Assembly: GCA_937975765.1 (NCBI GenBank)
Contig: CALJUR010000008.1
Location: 1-64,000, forward strand
Source of the DNA: an uncultured Myxococcales bacterium
GTDB taxonomy: Bacteria; Myxococcota_A; UBA9042; DTJE01
Direction: 5' to 3'
DNA length: 64,000 bases
Under the pieces are notes generated by a model, which saw only the letters and a program-made list of their open reading frames with translations, was not told the DNA's origin and ran no database searches. Shown piece after piece: positions 1 through 8,478 of the stretch (position 1 is its first letter; every line of letters starts with the position of its first letter). A program made the translations under genes and the position numbers.

Positions 1-633
1 AATGTCCAGAAATCCGCAGTCCACTTTTCCGCGGTCCGTCGTGCGCGGCTACAGTCACTCGACGGTGCTTCCGCCGGGATGCAACCCAGCATCCGGATAC
101 GTGCGGACGAAGCAGGGAAGACGGCCAGGCTGACGCTGGACACGCGTGGAACGGGCGAAGGCGGCCGGGAATGGAACCTGTGGGCTTCGCACGCGGAAGG
201 AAGTGGCACGTTCTCGATCACCGACGGTACCGATGCTTCTGGCATCAACGCTCCCCTCGATCGTCTGGTGATTGATAGTGACGGGAATGTCGGCATCGGG
301 ACGGCTTCGCCTCAAGCCAGGCTTCACGTGGCCGGAGGCAGCCGTCTGGATGGTCCCATTGACGGAAACGGGGCGACCATGCTTGCGGCCAAGGGGTGGT
401 GCGCAGCGCTCGGGGCGAGTGCGCCCAAGCCATATGTGGCTCTTGTTGTCGCCATGGGAACTACCTCGTGCACGCTCCTCTGCACGCAGGCTAATTGGAA
501 AGGCTGTCTGGGAAGTGTTGACTTCAATCACAATGAAGGCCGTGGCATTGGCGTGACATCTGGCGAGATATACCTGGGTTCTGGCTGTGAAGGGGAATAC
601 GCGTCGAGAGACTACTGCTGCTGTTGGGAGTGA
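1..633 (+). CDS. Tail-fibre-like surface protein, 3' part (5' end outside window)
   Basis: The reading frame is open from base 1 and no good ribosome site precedes the first ATG at 79, so the gene probably begins upstream of the window. The visible part carries one GNVGIGTASPQARLHV unit, the beta-strand repeat of phage-tail-fibre-like bacterial surface proteins that recurs in the genes starting at 2492 and 7457. The last 80 residues are Cys-rich and end in CCCWE, resembling the Cys-rich tips of those neighbours. It is probably an exported adhesin or surface fibre. The ligand is unknown. Base composition of the tip is less GC-rich than downstream housekeeping genes. Confidence 0.7.
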   Translation, partial: NVQKSAVHFSAVRRARLQSLDGASAGMQPSIRIRADEAGKTARLTLDTRGTGEGGREWNLWASHAEGSGTFSITDGTDASGINAPLDRLVIDSDGNVGIGTASPQARLHVAGGSRLDGPIDGNGATMLAAKGWCAALGASAPKPYVALVVAMGTTSCTLLCTQANWKGCLGSVDFNHNEGRGIGVTSGEIYLGSGCEGEYASRDYCCCWE

Positions 634-719
634 TGGGAACAAAAGCCCGCCTGTCGATGTGGGTGAAACGGTTGGAGCAGGACGTCGCGGCCCTGAAGGC
701 CGCGCTGGCCGGAAGGTGA
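633..719 (+). CDS. Possible 28-codon ORF, coiled-coil-like
   Basis: An ATG overlaps the stop codon of the preceding gene (TGATG), and the ORF ends in TGA just before the next lipoprotein gene. It encodes MGTKARLSMWVKRLEQDVAA followed by a short Leu/Ala tail, which has heptad-like spacing and resembles the coiled-coil end of tail-fibre proteins. It could be a translationally coupled microprotein, or the original C-terminus of the upstream protein separated by a frameshift. Nothing else supports expression. Confidence 0.25.
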   Translation: MGTKARLSMWVKRLEQDVAALKAALAGR

Positions 720-739
720 TGAAGATGGGAGGTGCGAGC

Positions 740-1099
740 ATGCGAAGTTTCCTGTGGCTCGTGGTGCTGGCCGTGGTGGCGCTGGGGTGTTCGAGCATCA
801 AGAAGGACAAGGACGTGGTCGACGTTCCGGATGTCCTCGACGTCGCCGACCCGGGCATCGACCTCGCCGGCGAGGAAACCACCCATCCGACCGACGTGCA
901 GGCCGATGAGGGGACGGTCGCCGACGTGCCGGACGTCCTGGACATCATCGAGACCGTCGACGCGGACGTGCCGCCCTCGGTCCTGAAGCACTTCGGCTGG
1001 TTCGGTCCCGGCGGAATCCTGAAGGACCAGTCCGGCAACGTCGTCGGCTTCGGTTCGCTCTCGGGCCCTGCCCAGGCGATCCAGGTGCCCCAGAACTAG
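740..1099 (+). CDS. Asp/Val-rich lipoprotein
   Basis: The protein has 119 residues. It starts with a short lipoprotein signal peptide (MRSFLWLVVLAVVALGC) whose lipobox ends in LGC, so the mature protein should be anchored at Cys17. The next 70 residues are acidic and repetitive (VDVPDVLDVADPG-like), a low-complexity stalk type also seen after the lipid-anchor Cys of the RCC1 protein starting at 4984. I chose ATG 740 because GGGAGG lies 8 bases upstream and it gives an intact signal peptide. The C-terminal 40 residues (FGWFGPGGILKDQSGNVVGF) match nothing I recognise. The gene sits in the surface-protein cluster. Function unknown. Confidence 0.75.
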   Translation: MRSFLWLVVLAVVALGCSSIKKDKDVVDVPDVLDVADPGIDLAGEETTHPTDVQADEGTVADVPDVLDIIETVDADVPPSVLKHFGWFGPGGILKDQSGNVVGFGSLSGPAQAIQVPQN

Positions 1100-1154
1100 G
1101 GCATTCGGGTCACAGGCAGGGTAGCCGGCACGCCCGGCAACCGGGAGGCAAGCC

Positions 1155-2492
1155 ATGCGACGAGTCCTTCTCGTGTTGGCGGTCCTCGCGATCCCGGCCA
1201 TCGGCCGGGCCGAGACCGCGGTCAGCGTCGGATACAACGGGGTCATCTTCCAGAGTACGCAGTTTTCGTGGCAGGGGAGCGGGATCTTCCGGCTGTTCGA
1301 CCAGCCGGAGGCCGGCACACAGGTCTGGCCCGTTGCGGGCGAGGAAACGCCCGTAGCCGTCGAGGTCGACGGGGGGTACTACCACGTCGACCTGCCGATC
1401 CCGGCCGAGGTGCTGCAGGGCGGCGACCTCTTCCTGGAGGTGGAACTGCAGGACACCGCGTTCGGCGCGGGCCCCCTGAAGCCCCGCATGCCCTTCTCGT
1501 GGGTCCCGCGCGCGGTCGTCTGCAAGCAGGCCGACACCGTTCCCGGCATGGACGCCATCCTTCAGCGCCTGGAGGCCCTGGAGAAGGGCCTGCGTCCCTG
1601 CCCCTCGGACATGGTGCCGGTCGGCGATTTCTGCGTGGACAAGTACGAGTCCAGCATTTGGGCTCGGAACAACGGCCAGCCCGTGGTCTGCTCCGCCCTA
1701 CAAGCCGCCGTGACCGAAGCCATCGCGGCGTGGGGCAATCAAGCAGGTTTCGAGGAGTGGATGTACAACCCGGCAACGAACAATCCCCTTTGCGCCGGGA
1801 CGGAAAAAATCGAAATGTGCGATTACCGGCAGTATGGCAGCCCACCCTCGTGTGAAACAGACCTGGAATGCGACGACTACTCCGAAGACTTCCCGGACTC
1901 GGGAAACCGGATTCAAGTTCTGTACGGATGCTCGATTCGGGGGGTGATGCCTTCCCGTTCGATGACTTGGTTCCAGGCGCAGCAGGCCTGCACAGCCAGC
2001 GGCAAGCATTTGATCACGAACTCTGAGTGGCAAGCCTCGGTTGCCGGTACTCCTGACCCTGGCGTGAACAATGGTTGGCACAACGCGAGGTGCAATACGG
2101 CTGGCGACGGACCGAGGAGCACGGGATCGATCGTTGTTGCATCCGAGGACGATTGTGTCTCCGCATATGGAGTCCAAGACGCCATCGGCAACCTGTCGGA
2201 GTGGGTCGACCTCTGGGGGCAAGCCGGTTTCACCTGGATGGAAACCAGTTCCTCTTCCTCTGATTCGCATCCCTGGACCGTTCGTTTTGCCGAAGGGAAG
2301 GATTCCACTCGAGGCATCAATGGACAGGCAAAGCGCGACGCGACGGGATGGAACAATGGACTGCCGTTTGCTGCCATCCGAGGCGGATACTGGGCCGACG
2401 CAGATGGCGCGGGCGCTTTTCATCTCGTCAGCGAGGAAGGACCGAATTCCTGGCGATCCGGTCTGGGATTTCGCTGTGGGAGGGCACGGTGA
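1155..2492 (+). CDS. Exported protein with GYNGV beta module and FGE-sulfatase (C-type-lectin-like) domain
   Basis: The protein has 445 residues. Residues 1-19 form a signal peptide ending GRA. Residues 25-125 are the beta module shared with the next genes (VGYNGVIFQ to PFSWVPRAV). A short Leu/Glu helix (ILQRLEALEKGL) links to residues from about 150 onward, which resemble the FGE-sulfatase/SUMF1 fold: CPSDMVPVGDFCVDKYESS at the start, MTWFQAQQAC, NSEWQAS, GNLSEWVDLW, IRGGYW and a closing GFRC. Such domains outside true sulfatase activators usually bind ligands or proteins. GGGAGG precedes the ATG. Codon and base usage become clearly less GC-rich from about 1690 on, suggesting a swapped-in tip. 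The stop overlaps the next start (TGATG). Confidence 0.85.
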   Translation: MRRVLLVLAVLAIPAIGRAETAVSVGYNGVIFQSTQFSWQGSGIFRLFDQPEAGTQVWPVAGEETPVAVEVDGGYYHVDLPIPAEVLQGGDLFLEVELQDTAFGAGPLKPRMPFSWVPRAVVCKQADTVPGMDAILQRLEALEKGLRPCPSDMVPVGDFCVDKYESSIWARNNGQPVVCSALQAAVTEAIAAWGNQAGFEEWMYNPATNNPLCAGTEKIEMCDYRQYGSPPSCETDLECDDYSEDFPDSGNRIQVLYGCSIRGVMPSRSMTWFQAQQACTASGKHLITNSEWQASVAGTPDPGVNNGWHNARCNTAGDGPRSTGSIVVASEDDCVSAYGVQDAIGNLSEWVDLWGQAGFTWMETSSSSSDSHPWTVRFAEGKDSTRGINGQAKRDATGWNNGLPFAAIRGGYWADADGAGAFHLVSEEGPNSWRSGLGFRCGRAR

Positions 2493-3973
2493 TGAGGTTC
2501 GCATTCGCGGTCTTGTTGGGTCTCGTCTTCGCGCTTGTCTTTACGCCGGCCCTGGCTGACTCCCTGCCGACCGTCGGCTTCAACGGCGTCCTCTTCCAGG
2601 ATGGGCAATGCGGCCCATATTGCGGGTGGCAGGGGACGACGGGGACCTTCCAGTTGTTCGACGCCGAGACGGGTGGCACTGCCGTCGGTCTGCCGATGGA
2701 AGTGTCCGTCCAGTCGGCCGGCGGCTACTTCCATGCGGAACTCCCCATCGACCCGCGCATACTGGATTCCGGGGCCTGGATCGAGGTCAGCCTTGAGACT
2801 GTCGGCACGCTGAAGGAACGCACGCCCCTTGGTGCCGTGCCCTGGGCTTCCCGGGTCGCCAGCCTGGATGGCGTGGTCGGACCCGGGCCCCTGGACATGG
2901 GTGCGGCCAAGATCACCAGCACCGGTAACCAGGTCGTAGGAGTGGGCACGTTCTTCGCCACGCCTGGCGAGCCCAGCCACGTGAGACCGGGCGACACCCT
3001 GATCGTCGGGGAGCAGAAAGAAACAGTCGTCGAGGTCATCGATGACACGCATCTGGCAACATCTCCCGCCTTCGCGCCGCAGTTGGATGTGGCTTCCTAC
3101 TACCAGGTCCAAAGACCGGTCGCGATGCTGCAGACTTCCAAAGGGGAACCTGGCCTGTTCGTGTCGTCGGAAGGCAATGTCGGCATCGGGTCGATCAACC
3201 CGGGCGGCAAACTCGTTGTGGGGGTTTACCAGTCGGCGGAATTCCATCCCATGCCTCTCGTGCTCCAGAATTCATACTATGAAGCCGGTTCGACTGCGGG
3301 TTTGACCGGCATCGAGTTCGGTCTTGGGCCCTCCACCGGCGCCATGATCAAGGTCGGCAAGGAAGAGGCATTCGACACGGGCGGGCACCGGGACGCCTAC
3401 CTCTCGATCTGGACCAACCGGGACAATGCCACCACGGAGAAAATCAGGGTGCTTTCCAACGGGAATGTTGGAATCGGAACGACCCAGCCTGAGGTGGCCC
3501 TGCACGTCGACAGCAGCGGCAAGTCCCAGTCGATGCGCGTATCGGCCGCATCCAACGGCAAGTGGAGGGCTGGCCTTCTGGCGGCGGAGAACTACGAAAT
3601 CGGGGGCGTCTTCACGGGATATGACGACCACTGGGTCATCAGTGGCGACGGGTTGGGCAACACCCGGGTGTTCAGTGGGGATTCGGTGGAGGCCATGCGG
3701 ATCACGCCTTCCGGCAACGTCGGGATAGGGCGCACCGATCCCCAGGCCAAACTGGACGTCCGCGCGGGCAACATTCGGGTGACTCGTGATGATTCAGGGG
3801 CCAACCAGGGCCTCGTGATCGTCTCCGCCGGAACCGTCGGCAGGCCACCGTGCACATACGACATTCAGGGGGCCATCACGTATGACCAGGACCTCGGTGT
3901 CAATCACGGGAACTTCTATGGATGCCGTGGCAAGGGCGGGGACCAGTACGAGTGGGTGCAACTGAATCCCTGA
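2492..3973 (+). CDS. Exported tail-fibre-like protein with GYNGV-type module and GNVGIG repeats
   Basis: The protein has 493 residues, starting at the ATG that overlaps the previous stop, which gives a clean signal peptide (MRFAFAVLLGLVFALVFTPA). The N-terminal module (VGFNGVLFQDG to LGAVPWASRV) matches the neighbours and resembles the YQGRL-type leading domain of many bacterial tail-fibre-like surface proteins. A middle segment is beta-rich. Three spaced repeats follow: GNVGIGSINPGGKLVV, GNVGIGTTQPEVALHV and GNVGIGRTDPQAKLDV. The last 50 residues are Gly-rich with two Cys. It is probably a surface fibre or adhesin. No catalytic motif is visible. Confidence 0.85.
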   Translation: MRFAFAVLLGLVFALVFTPALADSLPTVGFNGVLFQDGQCGPYCGWQGTTGTFQLFDAETGGTAVGLPMEVSVQSAGGYFHAELPIDPRILDSGAWIEVSLETVGTLKERTPLGAVPWASRVASLDGVVGPGPLDMGAAKITSTGNQVVGVGTFFATPGEPSHVRPGDTLIVGEQKETVVEVIDDTHLATSPAFAPQLDVASYYQVQRPVAMLQTSKGEPGLFVSSEGNVGIGSINPGGKLVVGVYQSAEFHPMPLVLQNSYYEAGSTAGLTGIEFGLGPSTGAMIKVGKEEAFDTGGHRDAYLSIWTNRDNATTEKIRVLSNGNVGIGTTQPEVALHVDSSGKSQSMRVSAASNGKWRAGLLAAENYEIGGVFTGYDDHWVISGDGLGNTRVFSGDSVEAMRITPSGNVGIGRTDPQAKLDVRAGNIRVTRDDSGANQGLVIVSAGTVGRPPCTYDIQGAITYDQDLGVNHGNFYGCRGKGGDQYEWVQLNP

Positions 3974-3992
3974 AAGACCTGGAGGTGGGGTG

Positions 3993-4889
3993 ATGCGCAT
4001 CGGTCGAAATGGGTGGCTGTTGGGCCTTGTCTCGGCGTTGGTCCTTCTCTCGGTCGCCTCTGGCGCCCAGGTTCCCACAACCATCGGATACAACGGCGTC
4101 CTGCTGAAGGACGGCGTCGGGTTCTCGCATGCGGGTCTCACGATGACGTTCCGCCTTTTCAAGACCAAGGATGCGGTGGAGGCAGACTGGTGGGAGACGC
4201 AGACGGTTCCCGTCGACGCGGGTTTCTACCACGCGGATTTGGGCAGCACGGACCCGCAGAAAGCCATCGAGTTGCGCCTTCTGGTCACCGGGGAATGCTG
4301 GCTGGAAGTCGATCCGGACGGTATTGGGCCGTTGGTACCGCGCATCCTGTTGTCATCCGTACCTTTTGCATGGGAGTCAGGCCGATCTGCAGAAGCAGGA
4401 AGAGTCGAGATCGCCTCGGGAGGCTCGCGGTATTCAGTCAACGCCGTGTTTCGGGGGACCACTGAAGGGGCCCCGGCCGTCGTCGGCCAGGGTAGTTTCG
4501 GTTCCGCGGGACACACCACGGGGGCTTTCGAGTTCGAAAGCAGGACCGGATACCAGGCCGCGAAGTTGGCTTGCGAAGCGGCGTTGGGTTCAAGGACTGC
4601 GCACATGTGTACCGTTTCTGAAATGCTGACGAGCTATCAGATGGGACTGGTCGACATTCCGGAGGAGGTTTACGCCTGGGTGGCTTCCGGGACGGTAGAC
4701 TACTTTCGGATGGAAGCCGGTGGAGGGTTCTACTACCATAGGGACTGCGAAGGCTATACCAAGGGAATTCACATCGACTGTCCCCAGCCGGGGTATTTCT
4801 GCAACGGAGTGTCATGCGGTTCCAAGAGGTGCGTTGACCAGGGATGCAGCCAGGGGTTGCCTATTGCGTGCTGTGATCACGCATCGTAG
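3993..4889 (+). CDS. Exported GYNGV-module protein with Cys-rich tip
   Basis: The protein has 298 residues. ATG 3993 follows GGAGGTGGGG. A GTG one codon upstream is possible but less well spaced. A signal peptide ending ASGA is followed by the shared module (TTIGYNGVLLKDGVGFSHAG to SSVPFAWES). The module is near-identical at DNA level to part of the gene starting at 7457. The C-terminal 130 residues are a different, Cys-rich domain with about nine Cys (for example YFCNGVSCGSKRCVDQGCSQ) that should be disulfide-bonded outside the cytoplasm. It lacks the GNVGIG repeats. Probable surface ligand-binding protein; ligand unknown. Confidence 0.8.
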   Translation: MRIGRNGWLLGLVSALVLLSVASGAQVPTTIGYNGVLLKDGVGFSHAGLTMTFRLFKTKDAVEADWWETQTVPVDAGFYHADLGSTDPQKAIELRLLVTGECWLEVDPDGIGPLVPRILLSSVPFAWESGRSAEAGRVEIASGGSRYSVNAVFRGTTEGAPAVVGQGSFGSAGHTTGAFEFESRTGYQAAKLACEAALGSRTAHMCTVSEMLTSYQMGLVDIPEEVYAWVASGTVDYFRMEAGGGFYYHRDCEGYTKGIHIDCPQPGYFCNGVSCGSKRCVDQGCSQGLPIACCDHAS

Positions 4890-4983
4890 TTGCCCTTGAG
4901 GTTGGTTTTGAACCGGGGCCTCGCAACGGAAGTTGCGGAGGTAGACGATGCGTCGAAATCGGGAACCACGTCAGGAGGACAAA

Positions 4984-7431
4984 GTGCGCGACTCATCCCT
5001 CTTCCGGAACATTGGGTTGGCAGTGCTCACCTGCGTGGCTTGTTCAGAGATCGAAAAGTCCTCGCCCGACGCCGCAGACCCGGGGACGGATGTCCCGGTT
5101 ACAGAACTGGCGACGGATATTGGAGCGGATCCGGAACTGTCGCAGGACGTGGAGGCCCAGGCCGACGAATCGACGGTGGATGAAGGGATCGAGCCCGTCG
5201 ACCTCATCGAAATCGCCGATGTGGAAGAGGTCTCGGCGCCCTCGGATGTCCTCGATACCCCCGATACCGAAGTCAAAGGCCCTCCTTTCCTCGGAATCGC
5301 GGCGGGCAGCAGTCACACCTGCGCGATTTTTCCCGATGGATCGGTGAAGTGTTGGGGAGAGAACGAGTACGGGCAGCTTGGGGACGGGATGACCAGCGAC
5401 AGGGCCTCGCCCACCCAGGTCGTGGGTCTGACCGCGGATGTGAAGGCGATCGCGGCCGGGGATTACCACAGTTGTGCCATCGTGGCCGGCGGTTCAGTGA
5501 AGTGCTGGGGGAGGAACGATTACGGTCAACTTGGGGACGGGACGACCGGGAACAAGGGCGTTCCAACCGAGGTCAAGGACCTGGGGGGTAACGCAATCGA
5601 TATCGAAGGGGGGCGATGGCATACATGCGCGGTTCTCTCCGGCGGCGGCGTGAAATGCTGGGGGCTGAATCGTGAAGGCCAACTGGGCGACGGGACGAAT
5701 GAAAACCGGGATTCCCCGACGCAAGTCCAGGGGCTGACGAATGGTGTTGTAGGGATCGAGGCGGGCGGTGTGCATACTTGCGCTCTTCTCGAAGGCGGGG
5801 GAGTGAAGTGCTGGGGAGACAACTACTACGGCGAGTTGGGGGACGGATCGAATTCCGCACGGAACACGCCTGTCCAGGTCCTGGGGCTCACCAGCGGAGC
5901 CAGATCGGTTGCGTTGGGTCATCGACACTCCTGCGCCGTCGTTTCGGATGGAAGCGTGAAGTGCTGGGGGCTGAACGAGACGGGCCAACTCGGAGATGGG
6001 ACCTGGGATCACAAGAACGTGCCGACGCCAGTTACGGGCCTGTCGAACGATGTGGTCGCGATCGCGGCCGCGGAGTTGAACACCTGCGCCGTCCTGTCCG
6101 GGGGGGGGGTGAAGTGCTGGGGGGACAACCGCTTCGGTCAACTGGCCGACGAGACAACGACGACACGGAACACGCCGGTCCAGGTCTTTGGACTGGAGTA
6201 CGACTCGGTATCCATCACGGTAGGCCTCTCGCATTCCTGCGCGATTCTCTCGGATTCCGTCGTGCGGTGCTGGGGCGACAATAGCGTTGGCCAACTTGGA
6301 AGCGGCTCGACGGACTGCCAGATCGTGCCGGCGAGAATCCCCGATCTGACGGGCTCGGCGATTGCCATCGAGGCGGGATGGCGCCACACCTGCGCCCTCT
6401 TCGAGGGTGGCAGTTTGCGGTGCTGGGGATTCAACATGAACGGGCAGATCGGTGATGGCACAACGACCGATCGGGCCAGCCCCACCCCGGTTTCGGAACT
6501 GTCCAGCGGAGTCGTGGCGGTCGAGTCAGGCGGGAGCCATTCATGCGCCCTCCTGGAAGGAGGAGGGGTGAAATGTTGGGGAAGGAACGAGTTCGGCCAG
6601 GTCGGGGATTGGACGACCACCGACAAGATAGCCCCAGCCCAAGTCAACGGGTTGGGGAGCGGCGTCGACTCGATTGCCGTTGGCGGGGCGCATACGTGTG
6701 CCTTGATCGATACCGGCGACGTGAGGTGCTGGGGTTACAACAACAGCGGCCAACTTGGTGACGGGACTTCGACGCCATCCAGCAAGCCCGTCAACACGTC
6801 GGGGCTTGCCGGGGTGGTGGGCATTGCAGCGGGACAAGAGCATTCGTGTGCGATCGTTGGGGCCGGCGGTGGGATCAAGTGCTGGGGCAGGAATTCCGTG
6901 GGCGCGTTGGGAATCGGAACCGGCGATCAGGATGTCCACGCCATCCCTGCGGATGTGCCGGACCTGGCAGCCGGGGTGAAGGACATGTCGCTGGGCTACT
7001 ACCACTCGTGCGCTCTTCTTTCCACAGGGGGCGTGAAGTGCTGGGGAGAAAACGATCACGGCGAGGTGGGGGATGGAACGACGGGAAGACGCCCCGACCT
7101 CTATAACCCCACGGATGTCTCCGGGCTCGGCGCGGGGGTTGTCGCCATTGATGCCGGCAGCAGCCACAACTGCGCCCTTCTGGAGGGCGGCAGTTTGAAG
7201 TGCTGGGGATACAACGTCAGCGGCCAGGTAGGAGATGGAACGACGGACAACAGGAACGCTCCGACGCAGGTCTTGGGCCTGACGGCGGGGGTCAAGGCGG
7301 TGGCTGCAGGCGGCAACCACACATGTGCCATCCTCGCGGACGGCGGGATCGCCTGTTGGGGGAACGGGTACTTCGGACAACTTGGGAACGGCATCGCGAG
7401 GAGAAAGATTCCTGTGGACGTTGTGTGGTGA
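4984..7431 (+). CDS. RCC1-repeat lipoprotein (14 repeats)
   Basis: I favour the GTG start at 4984 (AGGAGG 5 bases upstream), giving a short lipoprotein signal (MRDSSLFRNIGLAVLTCVAC, 815 residues). An in-frame ATG at 4948 also has a GGAGG and would add 12 charged residues. After an acidic 80-residue stalk come 14 tandem RCC1-type repeats of about 50 residues, each with H(T/S)CA and (K/R)CWG motifs and usually GQLGDGT. Fourteen repeats would make two seven-bladed propellers. Each blade has a conserved Cys pair, so one disulfide per blade is likely. Related proteins are common in deltaproteobacteria and presumed extracellular. Partner unknown. Confidence 0.88.
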   Translation: MRDSSLFRNIGLAVLTCVACSEIEKSSPDAADPGTDVPVTELATDIGADPELSQDVEAQADESTVDEGIEPVDLIEIADVEEVSAPSDVLDTPDTEVKGPPFLGIAAGSSHTCAIFPDGSVKCWGENEYGQLGDGMTSDRASPTQVVGLTADVKAIAAGDYHSCAIVAGGSVKCWGRNDYGQLGDGTTGNKGVPTEVKDLGGNAIDIEGGRWHTCAVLSGGGVKCWGLNREGQLGDGTNENRDSPTQVQGLTNGVVGIEAGGVHTCALLEGGGVKCWGDNYYGELGDGSNSARNTPVQVLGLTSGARSVALGHRHSCAVVSDGSVKCWGLNETGQLGDGTWDHKNVPTPVTGLSNDVVAIAAAELNTCAVLSGGGVKCWGDNRFGQLADETTTTRNTPVQVFGLEYDSVSITVGLSHSCAILSDSVVRCWGDNSVGQLGSGSTDCQIVPARIPDLTGSAIAIEAGWRHTCALFEGGSLRCWGFNMNGQIGDGTTTDRASPTPVSELSSGVVAVESGGSHSCALLEGGGVKCWGRNEFGQVGDWTTTDKIAPAQVNGLGSGVDSIAVGGAHTCALIDTGDVRCWGYNNSGQLGDGTSTPSSKPVNTSGLAGVVGIAAGQEHSCAIVGAGGGIKCWGRNSVGALGIGTGDQDVHAIPADVPDLAAGVKDMSLGYYHSCALLSTGGVKCWGENDHGEVGDGTTGRRPDLYNPTDVSGLGAGVVAIDAGSSHNCALLEGGSLKCWGYNVSGQVGDGTTDNRNAPTQVLGLTAGVKAVAAGGNHTCAILADGGIACWGNGYFGQLGNGIARRKIPVDVVW

Positions 7432-7456
7432 ACGCTTCTCGTGCCAGGGGGAGACG

Positions 7457-8455
7457 ATGCGCAGGATGATTCTGGCGATGTTCATGGGGTTGTTGGTCCC
7501 GTCCGTGGCAAATGCCGAATTGTCAACCACGATCGGATACAACGGCGTGCTGCTGAAGGACGGCGTCGGGTTCTCGCATGCGGGCCTGACGATGACGTTC
7601 CGCCTCTTCGAGACCGAGGCGGCCGAGGCGGCTGTCTGGTTTGAGGTTCACCCGGCCGTTCCGATTGATGCCGGCTTCTACCACGTGGAACTGGGCGGCA
7701 CGGATGCCCAGAAGGCCATCGAACTGCGCCTTCAGATCGTCGGCGAACGCTGGCTGGAAGTCGATGCGGACGGCATCGGAACGCTGGCGCCGCGCATCCG
7801 GTTGTCGGCGGCCCCCTTCGCGTGGGTGTCCCAGACGCTCGCCCAACCCTCATCGGGGGCGTACAACGTGCCGGGCGATGCGCGGGTCGCCGGGAAGGTC
7901 GGGATTGGGACGGCGAGCCCGCAGGGTGCTCTAGACTTGAATGGCGACTTCCGGGTGGCCAGCGGGGAACATGGCTGGTACATCCAGCATGTCCAGAACT
8001 CGAATCCCTACCTTGGATTCGCGCCCGATGGCGACACGTCGAAGCAGTTCATCATGTACTCCGACGGCACGCTGCAGGTGAACGGCAATGCGAACTTCGG
8101 GAGCTACGTTTCCGTGGGTGGGTGGGGGCTTTCCTCTTCCAGCCCTGATGGGTCGCTGCGATTTGGAACGACTGCCGCATCGGACATGTTGGTGCTCGAG
8201 TCCGAAGGTGGCGTCACTGCCAAGAAGGGACTCTACGCGCCCTACGTCTCGGTAGGGGGGGTGTATCTGGGTCGAAACGCAGTTACAGCCGAAGGTCAGA
8301 CGAAGTGCAGCGACCATTGTAGTGCCGAGGGGAGTTACTGCCTGGCCGCATGGGCTACGCTCGGTAGCAAACTTGACAACACGGCGCCGGGGATCAACGG
8401 TTGCGACACTCCGACCGAGAAACCGAAGTGCCTTTGTGCGTGGGCGAACTTCTAG
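7457..8455 (+). CDS. Exported GYNGV-module protein with GNVGIG-like repeat and Cys-rich end
   Basis: The protein has 332 residues. ATG 7457 lies behind GGGGGAG. A signal peptide ending ANA is followed by a module almost the same as in the gene at 3993 (TTIGYNGVLLKDGVGFSHAG), pointing to duplication or gene conversion. The module ends LSAAPFAWVSQT. One degenerate tail-fibre repeat (KVGIGTASPQGALDL) and a beta-rich middle follow. The last 50 residues hold seven Cys (CSDHCSAEGSYC, then GCDTPTEKPKCLC). It is the last member of the surface-protein cluster, 23 bases before the AAA+ ATPase gene, so cotranscription is possible. Confidence 0.82.
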   Translation: MRRMILAMFMGLLVPSVANAELSTTIGYNGVLLKDGVGFSHAGLTMTFRLFETEAAEAAVWFEVHPAVPIDAGFYHVELGGTDAQKAIELRLQIVGERWLEVDADGIGTLAPRIRLSAAPFAWVSQTLAQPSSGAYNVPGDARVAGKVGIGTASPQGALDLNGDFRVASGEHGWYIQHVQNSNPYLGFAPDGDTSKQFIMYSDGTLQVNGNANFGSYVSVGGWGLSSSSPDGSLRFGTTAASDMLVLESEGGVTAKKGLYAPYVSVGGVYLGRNAVTAEGQTKCSDHCSAEGSYCLAAWATLGSKLDNTAPGINGCDTPTEKPKCLCAWANF

Positions 8456-8478
8456 CGCGAAAACATGGAGCTGAATTC

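Noticed and set aside
1155..2492. True sulfatase-activating (formylglycine-generating) enzyme
   Set aside because: The protein is exported, has a surface-protein module at the front, and no sulfatase gene is near. The fold alone does not show catalysis.
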